64,000 bases of DNA from an uncultured Muribaculaceae bacterium (GCA_910579845.1 CAJTWL010000003.1:1-64000), one strand, 5' to 3'; positions 8,133 through 16,049 are shown, numbered from the stretch's first letter. Program-made: numbers and translations. Notes: generated from the sequence alone by a model not told the origin.

Positions 8133-9134
8133 TTACAGTTTTATAGTATTTTTCCTATAAAGATAACGTTCGACTACTATGTTATGGTTTGCACCTGGCT
8201 GAGAACCGACTATGTCGTATTCAGGGAATGTATTGTAATGTCTGCGCATCTTGCGGAAGTCATTATGTGCGGATATAATGGCTTTCGCATTAGGTATATC
8301 CATTTTTACTATAAACATCAGAAATGCAAGAGTGTCATATAGTCTTCTGATAAACAATTTATACCGTCCTGTGTTTTTTGGAAGATTCTTATGCATGAGC
8401 AAGAGATTGTTACGGAAGTTTAAATAAGTTTTTTGCGGATTGCCTTGATTCAATGAAGCACCTCCGATATGATATACTTTTGAATATGACGAGGCGCACA
8501 CCCGCAAACCATTATTGAGTAACCTGCAGCAATAATCAATTTCCTCCATATGAGCAAAAAAGAGAGGATCAAGTCCACCCAGTTTAAGATATATGTCTCT
8601 GCGTGTCATGAAGCAGGCACCTGATGCCCATGTCACATCTTTGATGCCGTCATCATATTGTCCGCTATCTTTCTCAATTTTATCAAAAAGTCTGCCGCGA
8701 CAGAATGGATAGCCGTTTTTATCAAGATATCCTCCTGCCGCTCCGGCATATTCAAAATAATCCTTATTGTTGAATGACAATATTTTTGGTTGTATAGCCC
8801 CGATATTGCTATTGTCTTCCATTATCTTAAGCAATGGTTCCCACCAGCCGGGAGTGGTTTCAACATCTGAGTTCAAAAGAACTATGTAAGGATAATCACA
8901 TGCTTTTATCGCGCGGTTATATCCTTCAGCGAATCCGTAATTTTTATCAAGTCGTAAGGTGACGACATTCTTGCAGTTCTGATTCACCCATTCCAGTGAG
9001 CCATCGTCCGATCCATTGTCAGCAACAATAAGATCAGCTGATTCGGATATGGTGTCGGATGCAACGGAGGGGAGAAATTTCTCAAGAAGCGTCTTGCCAT
9101 TCCAGTTAAGAATTATAACACCAAGTTTTTTCAT
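8133..9134 (-). CDS. Family 2 glycosyltransferase
   Basis: A 333-residue GT2 (GT-A fold) enzyme, probably transferring a sugar to a cell-surface glycan or a rhamnosyl-type acceptor; the substrate cannot be told. The start KKLGVIILNWNGKTLLEKFL and IVADNGSDDGSLEWV bind the nucleotide sugar; VLLNSDVETTPGW is the DxD-type region; ASGACFMTRRDIYLKLGGLDPLFFAHMEEIDYCCRL is the acceptor-side motif common to rhamnosyltransferase-like GT2 proteins. It has no membrane segment. It lies between mtaB (16 bases) and surE (13 bases), so transcription is shared, although the three functions are unrelated. Confidence 0.9.
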   Translation of the reverse strand: MKKLGVIILNWNGKTLLEKFLPSVASDTISESADLIVADNGSDDGSLEWVNQNCKNVVTLRLDKNYGFAEGYNRAIKACDYPYIVLLNSDVETTPGWWEPLLKIMEDNSNIGAIQPKILSFNNKDYFEYAGAAGGYLDKNGYPFCRGRLFDKIEKDSGQYDDGIKDVTWASGACFMTRRDIYLKLGGLDPLFFAHMEEIDYCCRLLNNGLRVCASSYSKVYHIGGASLNQGNPQKTYLNFRNNLLLMHKNLPKNTGRYKLFIRRLYDTLAFLMFIVKMDIPNAKAIISAHNDFRKMRRHYNTFPEYDIVGSQPGANHNIVVERYLYRKNTIKL

Positions 9135-9150
9135 CAGTCTAATAAACAGC

Positions 9151-10464
9151 TTATAAGAATTCCGCTTTCAATGAATCCGGATTCTCCTGATCAATACCTG
9201 TCAAACGTACTGTGGACAACCGGTTTACCAACTCTTTTTTATACGGAGCTGTCACGCGAATATAATTTTTTGTGAAGCCATGCATATTATCGTTGCCTCT
9301 GGCAGGCTGTTCCCATAAAACTTCAGCTGTCTCTCCAATGTGACGGTTATAAAAATCTGTGAATTTCCTATCAGATATATCTGTTAGAATCTTTACGCGG
9401 TCATGTCGTGTGGCATTGGGGACAGAGTCTCCTAAAGCAAGAGCGGCAGTGCCGGGCCTTTCGGAATATGGAAAGACGTGAAGACGTGTGATGTTCAGAC
9501 CTGTGATAAAGTCCAAGTTCTTTTTCCATTCTGTTTCTGTTTCGCCACGGGCTCCGGCTATTACATCAACTCCAATAAAGGCATCGGGTATAAGTCGATT
9601 TATGTTCTCTATGCGTGATGCAAAGAGTGTGGTGTCATAATGCCGGTTCATTTTTTTAAGAACATTGTCGGATCCGGACTGAAGAGGTATATGGAAATGC
9701 GGCATGAATTTTCGTGATTCATTTGCCACCCATTTTATGATATCTTCTGTCAGCAGATTGGGTTCGATTGATGATATGCGATAGCGTTCAATACCTTCTA
9801 TCTTATCAAGTGCTTTGATGAGATTAAAAAATGTTTCATCCGATCCTTTGCCGAAATCTCCAATATTTACCCCTGTAATGACAATCTCTTTTGCCCCTTT
9901 GGCTGAAGCGTTTTCTGCAAGAGAACAAAGCTGTGCGATTGATCCTGAGCGTGATTTGCCACGGGCAAATGGAATTGTGCAGTATGTGCAGAAATAATCG
10001 CAACCGTCTTGAACTTTAAGAAAAAAACGAGTGCGGTCACCTCGCTCACATGTGGGAGTGAACGATTCAATATCTCGGAAGGGAGTGACATCAATTCTTT
10101 TGTCGTGATTTTGGATCCAGTTTGATATATACTCCGCCGCCTTCATCTTCTCATTTGATCCAATTACGATATCTACTCCTTCCATTGATGCTATTTCTTC
10201 CGGCTTTAGCTGAGCATAGCATCCGGTGACAAGTAGAGTGGCATCCGGATAACGCGATGACAGACGGCGTATCAGCTGACGCCCCTTCTTATCGGCTGTT
10301 TCTGTTACAGAACATGTGTTTATTACTATAATGTCCGGATCCTCGCCACGGGGAGCACGTATAATTCCTTTTTCGGAAAGAGTTCTCCCGATAGCGGATG
10401 TTTCTGCAAAATTCAGCTTGCATCCTAATGTATAGTAAGCCGCTTTCAAACATTCTCCTTGCAT
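9151..10464 (-). CDS. mtaB: tRNA t6A37 C2-methylthiotransferase MtaB
   Basis: A 437-residue radical-SAM methylthiotransferase that converts t6A at position 37 of ANN-decoding tRNAs to ms2t6A. The N-terminal UPF0004 domain has YTLGCKLNFAETSA and INTCSVTETADKKGRQLIR with cluster cysteines and a third Cys in TGCYAQL. The radical-SAM domain has DGCDYFCTYCTIPFARGKSRS, giving the CxxxCxxC cluster site. A C-terminal TRAM-like region ends the protein. YTLGCKLN and the absence of MiaB hallmarks point to MtaB rather than MiaB or RimO. The -7 box ends only 4 bases before its ATG, so it may be leaderless. First gene of its operon. Confidence 0.92.
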   Translation of the reverse strand: MQGECLKAAYYTLGCKLNFAETSAIGRTLSEKGIIRAPRGEDPDIIVINTCSVTETADKKGRQLIRRLSSRYPDATLLVTGCYAQLKPEEIASMEGVDIVIGSNEKMKAAEYISNWIQNHDKRIDVTPFRDIESFTPTCERGDRTRFFLKVQDGCDYFCTYCTIPFARGKSRSGSIAQLCSLAENASAKGAKEIVITGVNIGDFGKGSDETFFNLIKALDKIEGIERYRISSIEPNLLTEDIIKWVANESRKFMPHFHIPLQSGSDNVLKKMNRHYDTTLFASRIENINRLIPDAFIGVDVIAGARGETETEWKKNLDFITGLNITRLHVFPYSERPGTAALALGDSVPNATRHDRVKILTDISDRKFTDFYNRHIGETAEVLWEQPARGNDNMHGFTKNYIRVTAPYKKELVNRLSTVRLTGIDQENPDSLKAEFL

Positions 10465-10468
10465 ATGA

Positions 10469-10476
10469 CAAAATTA
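10469..10476 (-). promoter_or_regulatory. -7 box of the mtaB operon
   Basis: Minus-strand TAATTTTG fits TAnnTTTG and ends 4 bases before the ATG at 10464, predicting a leaderless or nearly leaderless message. No clear -33 element is visible; that position falls at the edge of the neighbouring inverted-repeat element. Confidence 0.5.
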
Positions 10477-10491
10477 ATAAAATATTAGATA

Positions 10492-10675
10492 AGAAACTGT
10501 TTAAATTTATTACGAAAAAATATTATGAATATTCTTTCAGGTCTTTTGAGTGCCTTTTTGGCTGTTTCCGCCAAGTCTCATCGTTCAAAACCGGGAGGTT
10601 TCTCCCTCTTCGACTTGCGTAAACATCTAAAAAATCCACCTCAAAATACTCTGAAAATAAATTTAAACAGTTTCT
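10492..10675. mobile_element. MITE-like element with 20-bp terminal inverted repeats
   Basis: AGAAACTGTTTAAATTTATT (10492-10511) and its exact reverse complement (10656-10675) bound a 184-base unit between divergent mtaB and ftsX. The interior is not AT-rich like its flanks and holds no intact ORF, consistent with a deletion derivative of a transposon. No target-site duplication is obvious. Variants of its end occur at 12051 and 15817-15856, and partially near 61555. Confidence 0.65.
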
Positions 10676-10710
10676 AAGACTCAAAATTTATTGGATGTAG
10701 CCAAAGATAC

Positions 10711-10741
10711 TTGACAACAGGTTTCTGATTTATTATCTTTG
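10711..10741 (+). promoter_or_regulatory. Promoter of the ftsX operon
   Basis: TATCTTTG (10734-10741) with TTGACA beginning at 10711, exactly 20 bases between TTG and the box. Leader to the ATG at 10750 is only a few bases. It lies 36 bases right of the MITE-like element. Confidence 0.75.
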
Positions 10742-10749
10742 CAGATTGA

Positions 10750-11625
10750 ATGGAAGATAAAGAAGTTAAAATCTCATTTTGGGCATCGCATCTCACATTG
10801 GTAGTGAGTGTGACTTTCGTGTTGCTTCTGATAGGGGTGCTTTGTGTGGTGTGGTCGGCTGTGACATCTGAGTCACGACGTCTGCAAGAACGTATTTCGA
10901 TATGTGTCGTTATGGCAGACAGTGTTGGCAATTCATCAGCGAGGGCTGCCGCTCGGGAAATAGCACATAAACCATATACCTGCAATATCAGACTTATTGG
11001 TAAGAATGAAGTAATGCAAAGATGGCGAGAAGAGACCGGTGAGGATCTTATAGCCATGTATGGCGTTAATCCGCTAAGTCCTGAGATTGAGTTCAATCTT
11101 GACGGGCGTTATGCAACTCCGGAAAATGTAGGCAGAATAAAAACAGCATTAAAAAAGATTCACGGGGTAGAGTCTGTTGATGCTCCGGATTCATCGGTGG
11201 TGTCCTCGATGAACAGCAACTTATCCAACTTGACTCTGATTCTGGCTATTGTTGCGGGAGTTATGCTTGTCGTGACTTTTGTTTTGATAAACAATACTGT
11301 GCATCTTCTCATATATTCAAGACGTTTCACTATTCACACGATGCAGCTTGTGGGCGCTACAAAAGGCTTCATTAGCAGACCGATTATTATGGGTAATGCA
11401 ATGTGCGGTATGCTGGCAGGGGCGTTTGCAAGTCTTCTTACCGGTGTGATTATTTATGCTGCATATAAATATGGTCTTGATATGTTCTCATCCAGTATAA
11501 CGTGGGAGATATATCTTATAATCGCCGGTTTTCTTATTGTTGTAGGTGTGGTTTTGTGTAGTGTGACATCCTGGATTGCCACCATGCGGTATCTGCGGAA
11601 AGATTACGACAGCCTGTTCCGTTAA
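10750..11625 (+). CDS. ftsX: Cell division protein FtsX
   Basis: A 291-residue inner-membrane permease-like protein that pairs with the ATPase FtsE and signals to peptidoglycan hydrolases at the septum. It has one N-terminal membrane segment (about 15-40), a periplasmic domain (about 45-150, with ISICVVMADSVGNSSA and EFNLDGRYATPENV) and three further membrane segments after residue 155, including the MQLVGATKGFISRPII loop typical of FtsX. No ftsE gene lies here, which is usual in this phylum. The order ftsX-DUF3098-uppP-truB-queA is conserved in Bacteroidetes. A 119-base inverted-repeat element separates it from the next gene. Confidence 0.93.
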   Translation: MEDKEVKISFWASHLTLVVSVTFVLLLIGVLCVVWSAVTSESRRLQERISICVVMADSVGNSSARAAAREIAHKPYTCNIRLIGKNEVMQRWREETGEDLIAMYGVNPLSPEIEFNLDGRYATPENVGRIKTALKKIHGVESVDAPDSSVVSSMNSNLSNLTLILAIVAGVMLVVTFVLINNTVHLLIYSRRFTIHTMQLVGATKGFISRPIIMGNAMCGMLAGAFASLLTGVIIYAAYKYGLDMFSSSITWEIYLIIAGFLIVVGVVLCSVTSWIATMRYLRKDYDSLFR

Positions 11626-11638
11626 CGCCCGCATTCAT

Positions 11639-11757
11639 TAAGAGTATGTTTACTTTTAAACCAAATTAAACATTAATAAAGAGTATGGTAATTTTTGATT
11701 TCATCCCTCCGAAGGATCTGCTTGTGCTAAAATCATTTAAAAGTAAACATACTCTTA
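11639..11757. mobile_element. Small inverted-repeat element between ftsX and DUF3098
   Basis: A 22-bp perfect inverted repeat (11639-11660 and 11736-11757; core AAGAGTATGTTTACTTTTAA) bounds 119 bases inside the operon. An internal AAGAGTATG repeats the left end. Its end reads, in reverse, like the 32-base repeats at 37386 and 61401. In RNA it would form a long hairpin between ftsX and the downstream genes. MITE-like origin is inferred. Confidence 0.6.
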
Positions 11758-11772
11758 GAAAATAATAATTTG

Positions 11773-12042
11773 ATGAAAAAACAAAAAAGGGAATTGAAAA
11801 AGGTAACACCGTCTCAACGTCCGTTTTCCAAGATAAATTTCTGGATGATGGGAGGTTGTGTGTGTTTGATAATATTGGGGTTTGTACTGATGAGTGGAGG
11901 AGGCAGTGACGATGCCTCATTTAATCCTGAAATTTTCAGTACACGGAGAATCATAGTCGGACCGTTGTTGTCATTTCTGGGTTTTGTATTTATGGCATTT
12001 GCTATAATGTGGAAGCCCGGATCTCATAAACATAATTCGTAA
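11773..12042 (+). CDS. DUF3098-family small membrane protein
   Basis: An 89-residue protein with a basic N-terminus (KKQKRELKK), two membrane segments (about 25-45 and 62-82) and a short linker. It matches the DUF3098 family, which in Bacteroidetes sits between ftsX and uppP; the function is unknown, but the position suggests the cell envelope. An in-frame TTG one codon upstream was passed over for the ATG. The gene lies 15 bases after the inverted-repeat element, so either the element is read through or a local promoter serves this gene. Confidence 0.85.
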   Translation: MKKQKRELKKVTPSQRPFSKINFWMMGGCVCLIILGFVLMSGGGSDDASFNPEIFSTRRIIVGPLLSFLGFVFMAFAIMWKPGSHKHNS

Positions 12043-12047
12043 TAAAA

Positions 12048-12070
12048 TTAAGAAACTGTTTAATATTATT
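12048..12070 (+). repeat. Solitary repeat end resembling the MITE terminus
   Basis: TTAAGAAACTGTTTAATATT shares AGAAACTGTTTAA with the terminal repeats of the 10492-10675 element. It lies just before uppP, with no matching partner repeat nearby, so it is probably a relic. Confidence 0.4.
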
Positions 12071-12075
12071 TAAAA

Positions 12076-12900
12076 ATGGAATGGCTTGACGCCCTCGTTT
12101 TAGGTATAGTTCAAGGTCTTGCCGAATATCTCCCAATCAGCTCAAGCGGACATCTTGAAATTTTCCGTCAGATTTTAGGTGTGAAGCTCCCTACCGGAGA
12201 AACTTTGGAATTTGATGTCATGCTGCACGCTGCTACTGTGTGCTCTACGCTTGTAGTATTATGGCCTTTGTTCAAAAAGTTGTGCATAAGCTTCTTTACC
12301 TTCAAACGGGATTACGATTTTTACTACGTATGCAAGATATTATTGTCATGTATTCCTGTGGCAATTGTAGGGTTCTGTTTCAAAAAGCAAGTGGAGCAAT
12401 TCTTCGGTAACGGATTGTTTATTGTAGGTATATGTCTTTTTGCAACAGCATTGTTGCTTATATTCGCCCATTATTCCGACAGGTTCATTCCTGCAAATCG
12501 TGGACGCGATATTAGCTGGCTTGATGCTTTTGTGATAGGATGTGCGCAGGCAGTGGCTGTTCTGCCGGGTCTAAGCCGTTCGGGAACAACTATAGCTACC
12601 GGTATTATTCTGGGTGACAAGCGTGATCAGATGGCTCAATTCTCTTTTCTCATGGTGATAATTCCGATATTGGGTGAGGCGCTTCTTGATGTAAAGGATA
12701 TGATTTTTCCGGCAGCTGCTGTTTCTGTAGCTACAACACCGGAGGTGGGTGCCGTTGCTATGATAATCGGTTTTGTAGCTGCTTTTATAGTAGGATGTGC
12801 AGCATGCAAATGGATGATTAATCTTGTGAAAAAAGGAAAACTGGTATGGTTTGCCCTTTATTGCATAGTGATGGGAGTAATCTGTGTGCTTTGGCAATAA
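12076..12900 (+). CDS. uppP: Undecaprenyl-diphosphatase (BacA/UppP family)
   Basis: A 274-residue polytopic membrane enzyme that dephosphorylates undecaprenyl pyrophosphate to recycle the lipid carrier for peptidoglycan and surface glycans; overproduction in other bacteria gives bacitracin resistance. The two inverted-topology motifs are present: GIVQGLAEYLPISSSGHLEI near the N-terminus (catalytic Glu and Ser region) and LPGLSRSGTTIATGIILG around residues 158-175 (catalytic Arg). About eight membrane segments. Length is normal. Part of ftsX-DUF3098-uppP-truB-queA. Confidence 0.95.
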   Translation: MEWLDALVLGIVQGLAEYLPISSSGHLEIFRQILGVKLPTGETLEFDVMLHAATVCSTLVVLWPLFKKLCISFFTFKRDYDFYYVCKILLSCIPVAIVGFCFKKQVEQFFGNGLFIVGICLFATALLLIFAHYSDRFIPANRGRDISWLDAFVIGCAQAVAVLPGLSRSGTTIATGIILGDKRDQMAQFSFLMVIIPILGEALLDVKDMIFPAAAVSVATTPEVGAVAMIIGFVAAFIVGCAACKWMINLVKKGKLVWFALYCIVMGVICVLWQ

Positions 12901-12931
12901 TATAAAAATATCTGTATTCTAATCTGTGAAG

Positions 12932-13636
12932 ATGGATTTTATAACAGGAGAGATAATAGTAATAGACAAACCATACGGATGGACATCATTTGATGTTGTG
13001 AAGAGGGTTCGAGGAGCTATAGCGCGTCGATTGAATATAAAAAAGTTCAAGGTCGGACATGCCGGTACCCTTGATCCGCTTGCGACAGGAGTCCTTATAA
13101 TATGTACAGGTAAATCCACACGTGAGATAGAACGCTTCCAAAACGGTATGAAAGAATACATTGCGGAGTTGCGTCTGGGCGCTACAACACCAAGTTTCGA
13201 TCTGGAGACAGAAATTGATGCGGAATATCCCTACAATCATATAACTGAAGATAAGATTCTTGAGATTCTCCCTCGTTTTGTCGGAGATGTAATGCAGGTT
13301 CCACCGATTTTTTCCGCAGTGAAAGTGGACGGTAAACGCGCTTATAATCTTGCCCGGAAAGGCAAAGAGGTTGAGCTTAAGGCTAAAGCGCTGAAAATAG
13401 ATGAAATACAGATGCTCGAATTTGAGGAGAATCGTCTTGTATTGCGTATAGTCTGCAGTAAGGGAACCTATATACGTGCGCTTGCAAGAGATATAGGACA
13501 GGCACTTGAATCGGGAGCTCACCTGACTGCATTAAGGCGTACACGTGTGGGTGATTTTACGATAGACAATTGTCTTTCCATAGATTCGGCGATTAAAATA
13601 ATAGAAGAAGGACCTATAGAATATCCTAATTTATGA
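12932..13636 (+). CDS. truB: tRNA pseudouridine-55 synthase TruB
   Basis: A 234-residue synthase that makes pseudouridine 55 in the T-loop of tRNAs. IDKPYGWTSFDVVKRVRG, then KVGHAGTLDPLATGVLIICTG with the catalytic Asp, KEYIAELRLG and CSKGTYIRALARDIG are diagnostic. A GTG two codons upstream (12926) is an alternative start; the ATG at 12932 gives the usual N-terminus. The last codons overlap the queA start by 4 bases (ATGA), so the two tRNA-modification genes are translationally coupled. Confidence 0.95.
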   Translation: MDFITGEIIVIDKPYGWTSFDVVKRVRGAIARRLNIKKFKVGHAGTLDPLATGVLIICTGKSTREIERFQNGMKEYIAELRLGATTPSFDLETEIDAEYPYNHITEDKILEILPRFVGDVMQVPPIFSAVKVDGKRAYNLARKGKEVELKAKALKIDEIQMLEFEENRLVLRIVCSKGTYIRALARDIGQALESGAHLTALRRTRVGDFTIDNCLSIDSAIKIIEEGPIEYPNL

Positions 13637-14685
13637 AACTTTCTCAATTTAAATTTACTTTACCGGATGAATTGATAGCCCAATATCCGGTTGAGAATCG
13701 TGATGAATGCAGAATGATGGTGCTGAATGCCAAGACAGGAGAGATTTCTCACCATATCTTTAAGGAATTAATAAATTATTTCGAAGACGGGGATGTAATG
13801 GTGTTCAATAACACCAAGGTTTTTCCTGCAAGACTGTTTGGTAATAAAGAAAAGACCGGAGCCGGCATAGAGGTTTTTCTATTACGGGAATTGAATAAAG
13901 ATCAAAAATTCTGGGATGTGCTGGTAGAGCCTGCCCGTAAGATAAGAATCGGTAATAAACTGTATTTCGGTGAAGATGAGTCGATGGTTGCGGAGGTAAT
14001 AGATAACACGACTTCTCGTGGTCGAACATTGCGTTTTCTTTATGACGGAGATCACGAGGAATTTAAGGAAGCTCTGTATGCTTTGGGTGACACTCCGCTT
14101 CCGGAATATATTACCCGTAGATCCGAGCCTGCAGATGCGGAAGCATACCAGTGTATTTATGCAGAGGAGGAAGGCGCTGTGACGGCACCGGCAGCAGGAT
14201 TGCATTTTAGCAGGGAGTTGCTTAAACGCCTTGAGATAAAGGGTGTTGAGAAAGGAGTATTGACTCTTCATTGCGGACGTGGCAATTTCAAGGATATTGA
14301 TGTCGAAGATCTTACCAAACATCGTATGGATAGCGAGGAAATGATAGTGGATGAAAAGCTTGTGGAGATGGTAAATGCCGCTAAAGACCGGAATTCACAG
14401 GTTTGTGCTGTCGGTACGAGTGTGCTTCGTGCCCTTGCCACTTCTGTGTGTATGAACGGTCATCTTATGACATTCAGTGGATGGACTAATAAATTCATAT
14501 TTCCGCCGTATGATTTCACTGTCTGCAATGCATTGGTGTCAAATTTCCATCTTCCATTGAGTACGATGCTTATGATGGTTGCGGCATTTGGAGGATATGA
14601 TAAGGTAATGAAAGCTTATGATGTCGCCGTAAAAGAGGGCTATCGTTTTGGTGCCTACGGAGACGCAATGCTGATACTTCGCTAA
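13633..14685 (+). CDS. queA: S-adenosylmethionine:tRNA ribosyltransferase-isomerase QueA
   Basis: A 350-residue enzyme that transfers and isomerises the ribosyl moiety of AdoMet onto preQ1-tRNA, forming epoxyqueuosine. The N-terminus LSQFKFTLPDELIAQYPVENRDECRMMVL, VMVFNNTKVFPARLFG, EEGAVTAPAAGLHFSRELL and TLHCGRGNFKDID with VNFHLPLSTMLMMVAAFGG-like sequence near the end are all typical. Length is normal. It is the last gene of the ftsX operon, overlaps truB by 4 bases, and is followed by a hairpin at 14707. Confidence 0.95.
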   Translation: MKLSQFKFTLPDELIAQYPVENRDECRMMVLNAKTGEISHHIFKELINYFEDGDVMVFNNTKVFPARLFGNKEKTGAGIEVFLLRELNKDQKFWDVLVEPARKIRIGNKLYFGEDESMVAEVIDNTTSRGRTLRFLYDGDHEEFKEALYALGDTPLPEYITRRSEPADAEAYQCIYAEEEGAVTAPAAGLHFSRELLKRLEIKGVEKGVLTLHCGRGNFKDIDVEDLTKHRMDSEEMIVDEKLVEMVNAAKDRNSQVCAVGTSVLRALATSVCMNGHLMTFSGWTNKFIFPPYDFTVCNALVSNFHLPLSTMLMMVAAFGGYDKVMKAYDVAVKEGYRFGAYGDAMLILR

Positions 14686-14706
14686 AAGCACTGAATTTAT
14701 GAAATA

Positions 14707-14745
14707 AGAGGGAGTGTTTAGAAAATTTTTCTAAGCACTCCCTCT
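14707..14745 (+). terminator. Hairpin after queA
   Basis: A stem of about 19 pairs (AGAGGGAGTG side pairs with CACTCCCTCT; one G-T wobble) with a very small loop, 21 bases after the queA stop. The T-run behind it is weak (ctatatatt), so termination or transcript end protection are both possible. Confidence 0.6.
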
Positions 14746-14837
14746 CTATATATTAAAACAGTTTTCAAACCTAATTGACAACAATATCTAAATATGTTGT
14801 ATTTTGATGAATAACAGGCGTTTGTCTTCTGAAATAG

Positions 14838-14901
14838 AAAAAGATTAATTGTCTCACGACAACTAATCCTCTAACCTTAAATCTAATACCATGAAAAACA
14901 C
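14838..14901 (-). ncRNA. Small RNA candidate, paralogous family member A
   Basis: On the minus strand a -7 box TAAATTTG (14906-14913) is followed after 4 bases by a segment starting GTGTTTTTCATGGTATTAG, then a terminator hairpin: 14843-14853 pairs with 14858-14868 (eleven positions, one A-C mismatch, loop of four), followed by five T. The predicted RNA is about 64 nt. It lies alone between recO and the convergent queA, so it is not the leader of a gene. The rest of the 381-base gap 14686-15066 holds AT-rich sequence without an ORF. Confidence 0.6.
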
Positions 14902-15066
14902 GGTGCAAATTTAATATATTTTTCAATAACAAAAAAGCGTTTAAACAAATATTTTTACAACTTTATGGCAAATTTAATGTAAAAAATGATTAAAAATGAT
15001 TAAGAATTAATTAATACGCTATTAAGCACGCTTTTAGAGACGGGTTTAGTTTCTTAAATCACTTCA

Positions 15067-15795
15067 TTATATAAATATTTCGGATAGAATCTCAAATGAT
15101 TTCAGATTGCCTAATCCCGGATAATGGATAGAATAATATTTGAGTAACTTTTCAAGGATTCTTCTACGATCGTTTACTGAGAATCTGAATTTATGGAAGT
15201 TCGTAAGATTCATTCGTAGCAATAATGAAATTACCTCAGTTTCGGATGGAGTAAGTCTGTCGCTATGTGGAGGTATGAAAATAGACGGCAGTCCCGCTCT
15301 CATGTCGAAACAGTTTCCTTTTTTATAGTTGGAGAAATCCGGAGTAATACCTGCAAAATCAAGAAAACGTATAAGAAACCATAGATGGAAATTGGCGGGT
15401 GATCTATCCATACGGTCAAATTCATCAATTGCGGATACGATGAATCTCCAAGCCATGCTATCCTGTGAGGCTTCTTTGAAATATTTATTCAGAAATTCTG
15501 CAATAAAATATGTTATTGCCGATTTCATGGGATTAAAATACAGGTCGTGCCATATATAAACAGGGTTTACGGCTCCCAGAAACTGCAGTTGATCGTTAGC
15601 CTTGAATTTTACTTCGCTTTCCACAACCGAAAGCGGTAACAGTCGTGCGTTTCGTATTTTTCCGCTTTTCCCGGATCCTATTGGCGATATAAAGGATATC
15701 CGACCTCTGGTCTCGGTGAACAGTGAGACTATATTGTGTCTGTCATTATGTTTTATGGAATTCAGTACAATCCCTCTGATTTTCTCAATTGCCAT
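15067..15795 (-). CDS. recO: DNA repair protein RecO
   Basis: A 242-residue protein that with RecR loads RecA on SSB-coated single-stranded DNA. The N-terminal OB-fold reads IEKIRGIVLNSIKHNDRHNIVSLFTETRGRISFISP, and a helical C-terminal part follows (FHLWFLIRFLDFAGITPDF). Bacteroidetes RecO proteins are divergent and often lack the zinc cysteines; only one Cys is seen here. It is monocistronic. The small-RNA unit B lies 65 bases upstream on the same strand and ends in its own terminator before recO. Confidence 0.88.
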   Translation of the reverse strand: MAIEKIRGIVLNSIKHNDRHNIVSLFTETRGRISFISPIGSGKSGKIRNARLLPLSVVESEVKFKANDQLQFLGAVNPVYIWHDLYFNPMKSAITYFIAEFLNKYFKEASQDSMAWRFIVSAIDEFDRMDRSPANFHLWFLIRFLDFAGITPDFSNYKKGNCFDMRAGLPSIFIPPHSDRLTPSETEVISLLLRMNLTNFHKFRFSVNDRRRILEKLLKYYSIHYPGLGNLKSFEILSEIFI

Positions 15796-15816
15796 TTTGT
15801 CTATTGACGAAATTAT

Positions 15817-15856
15817 CTTAAATTTAAATAGTTTTTAAGAAGCAGTTTCTAAGATA
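15817..15856 (-). repeat. Tandem degenerate repeat ends upstream of recO
   Basis: Read on the minus strand, TTAGAAACTGCTTCTTAAAA and ACTATTTAAATTTAAG are two imperfect copies of the AGAAACTGTTTAAATTT end of the MITE-like element at 10492, side by side. They lie between recO and small-RNA unit B. Confidence 0.4.
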
Positions 15857-15860
15857 AAAC

Positions 15861-15930
15861 AAAAAGTCTACCTCTTTTCCCAAAGCGGTAGACCGAAACC
15901 TTAATCTTAATTTAATACTATGAAAAACAC
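15861..15930 (-). ncRNA. Small RNA candidate, paralogous family member B
   Basis: The minus strand has TAATTTTG (15935-15942), a 4-base spacer, then GTGTTTTTCATAGTATTA, a purine-rich stretch and a terminator: 15887-15893 pairs perfectly with 15866-15872 (GTCTACC/GGTAGAC), followed by five T. The predicted RNA is about 70 nt. The 5' segment is close to units A and C, but the hairpin sequence is entirely different while its place is kept. It lies 65 bases upstream of recO and could act as a leader only if the terminator is read through. Confidence 0.6.
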
Positions 15931-16049
15931 GTTACAAAATTAAGCATTATTTAATTTATTAAAAAGCATAAGGGAATTACAGCTATAAATTTAGATAATA
16001 ATTAACATTTTTTAATAATTTGTGGCTTTTTGTCCGGATAATCTCATAC

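Noticed and set aside
10398..10622. 74-residue plus-strand ORF across the mtaB start and the MITE-like element.
   Set aside because: It begins inside mtaB on the opposite strand and runs through a terminal inverted repeat; no recognisable protein features.
12986..13522. 178-residue minus-strand ORF opposite truB.
   Set aside because: Entirely antisense to truB, which has all its catalytic motifs.
14891..14914. Short ORF MKNTVQI on the plus strand, with similar MKN mini-ORFs at 15920-15943 (MKNTLQN) and 39889-39918 (MKNSMQRYK), looking like conserved leader peptides.
   Set aside because: The conserved block makes better sense on the minus strand, where each copy has a -7 box on one side and a terminator with T-run on the other. 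No plus-strand gene follows in two of the three cases, and the mini-ORFs end inside the -7 box.
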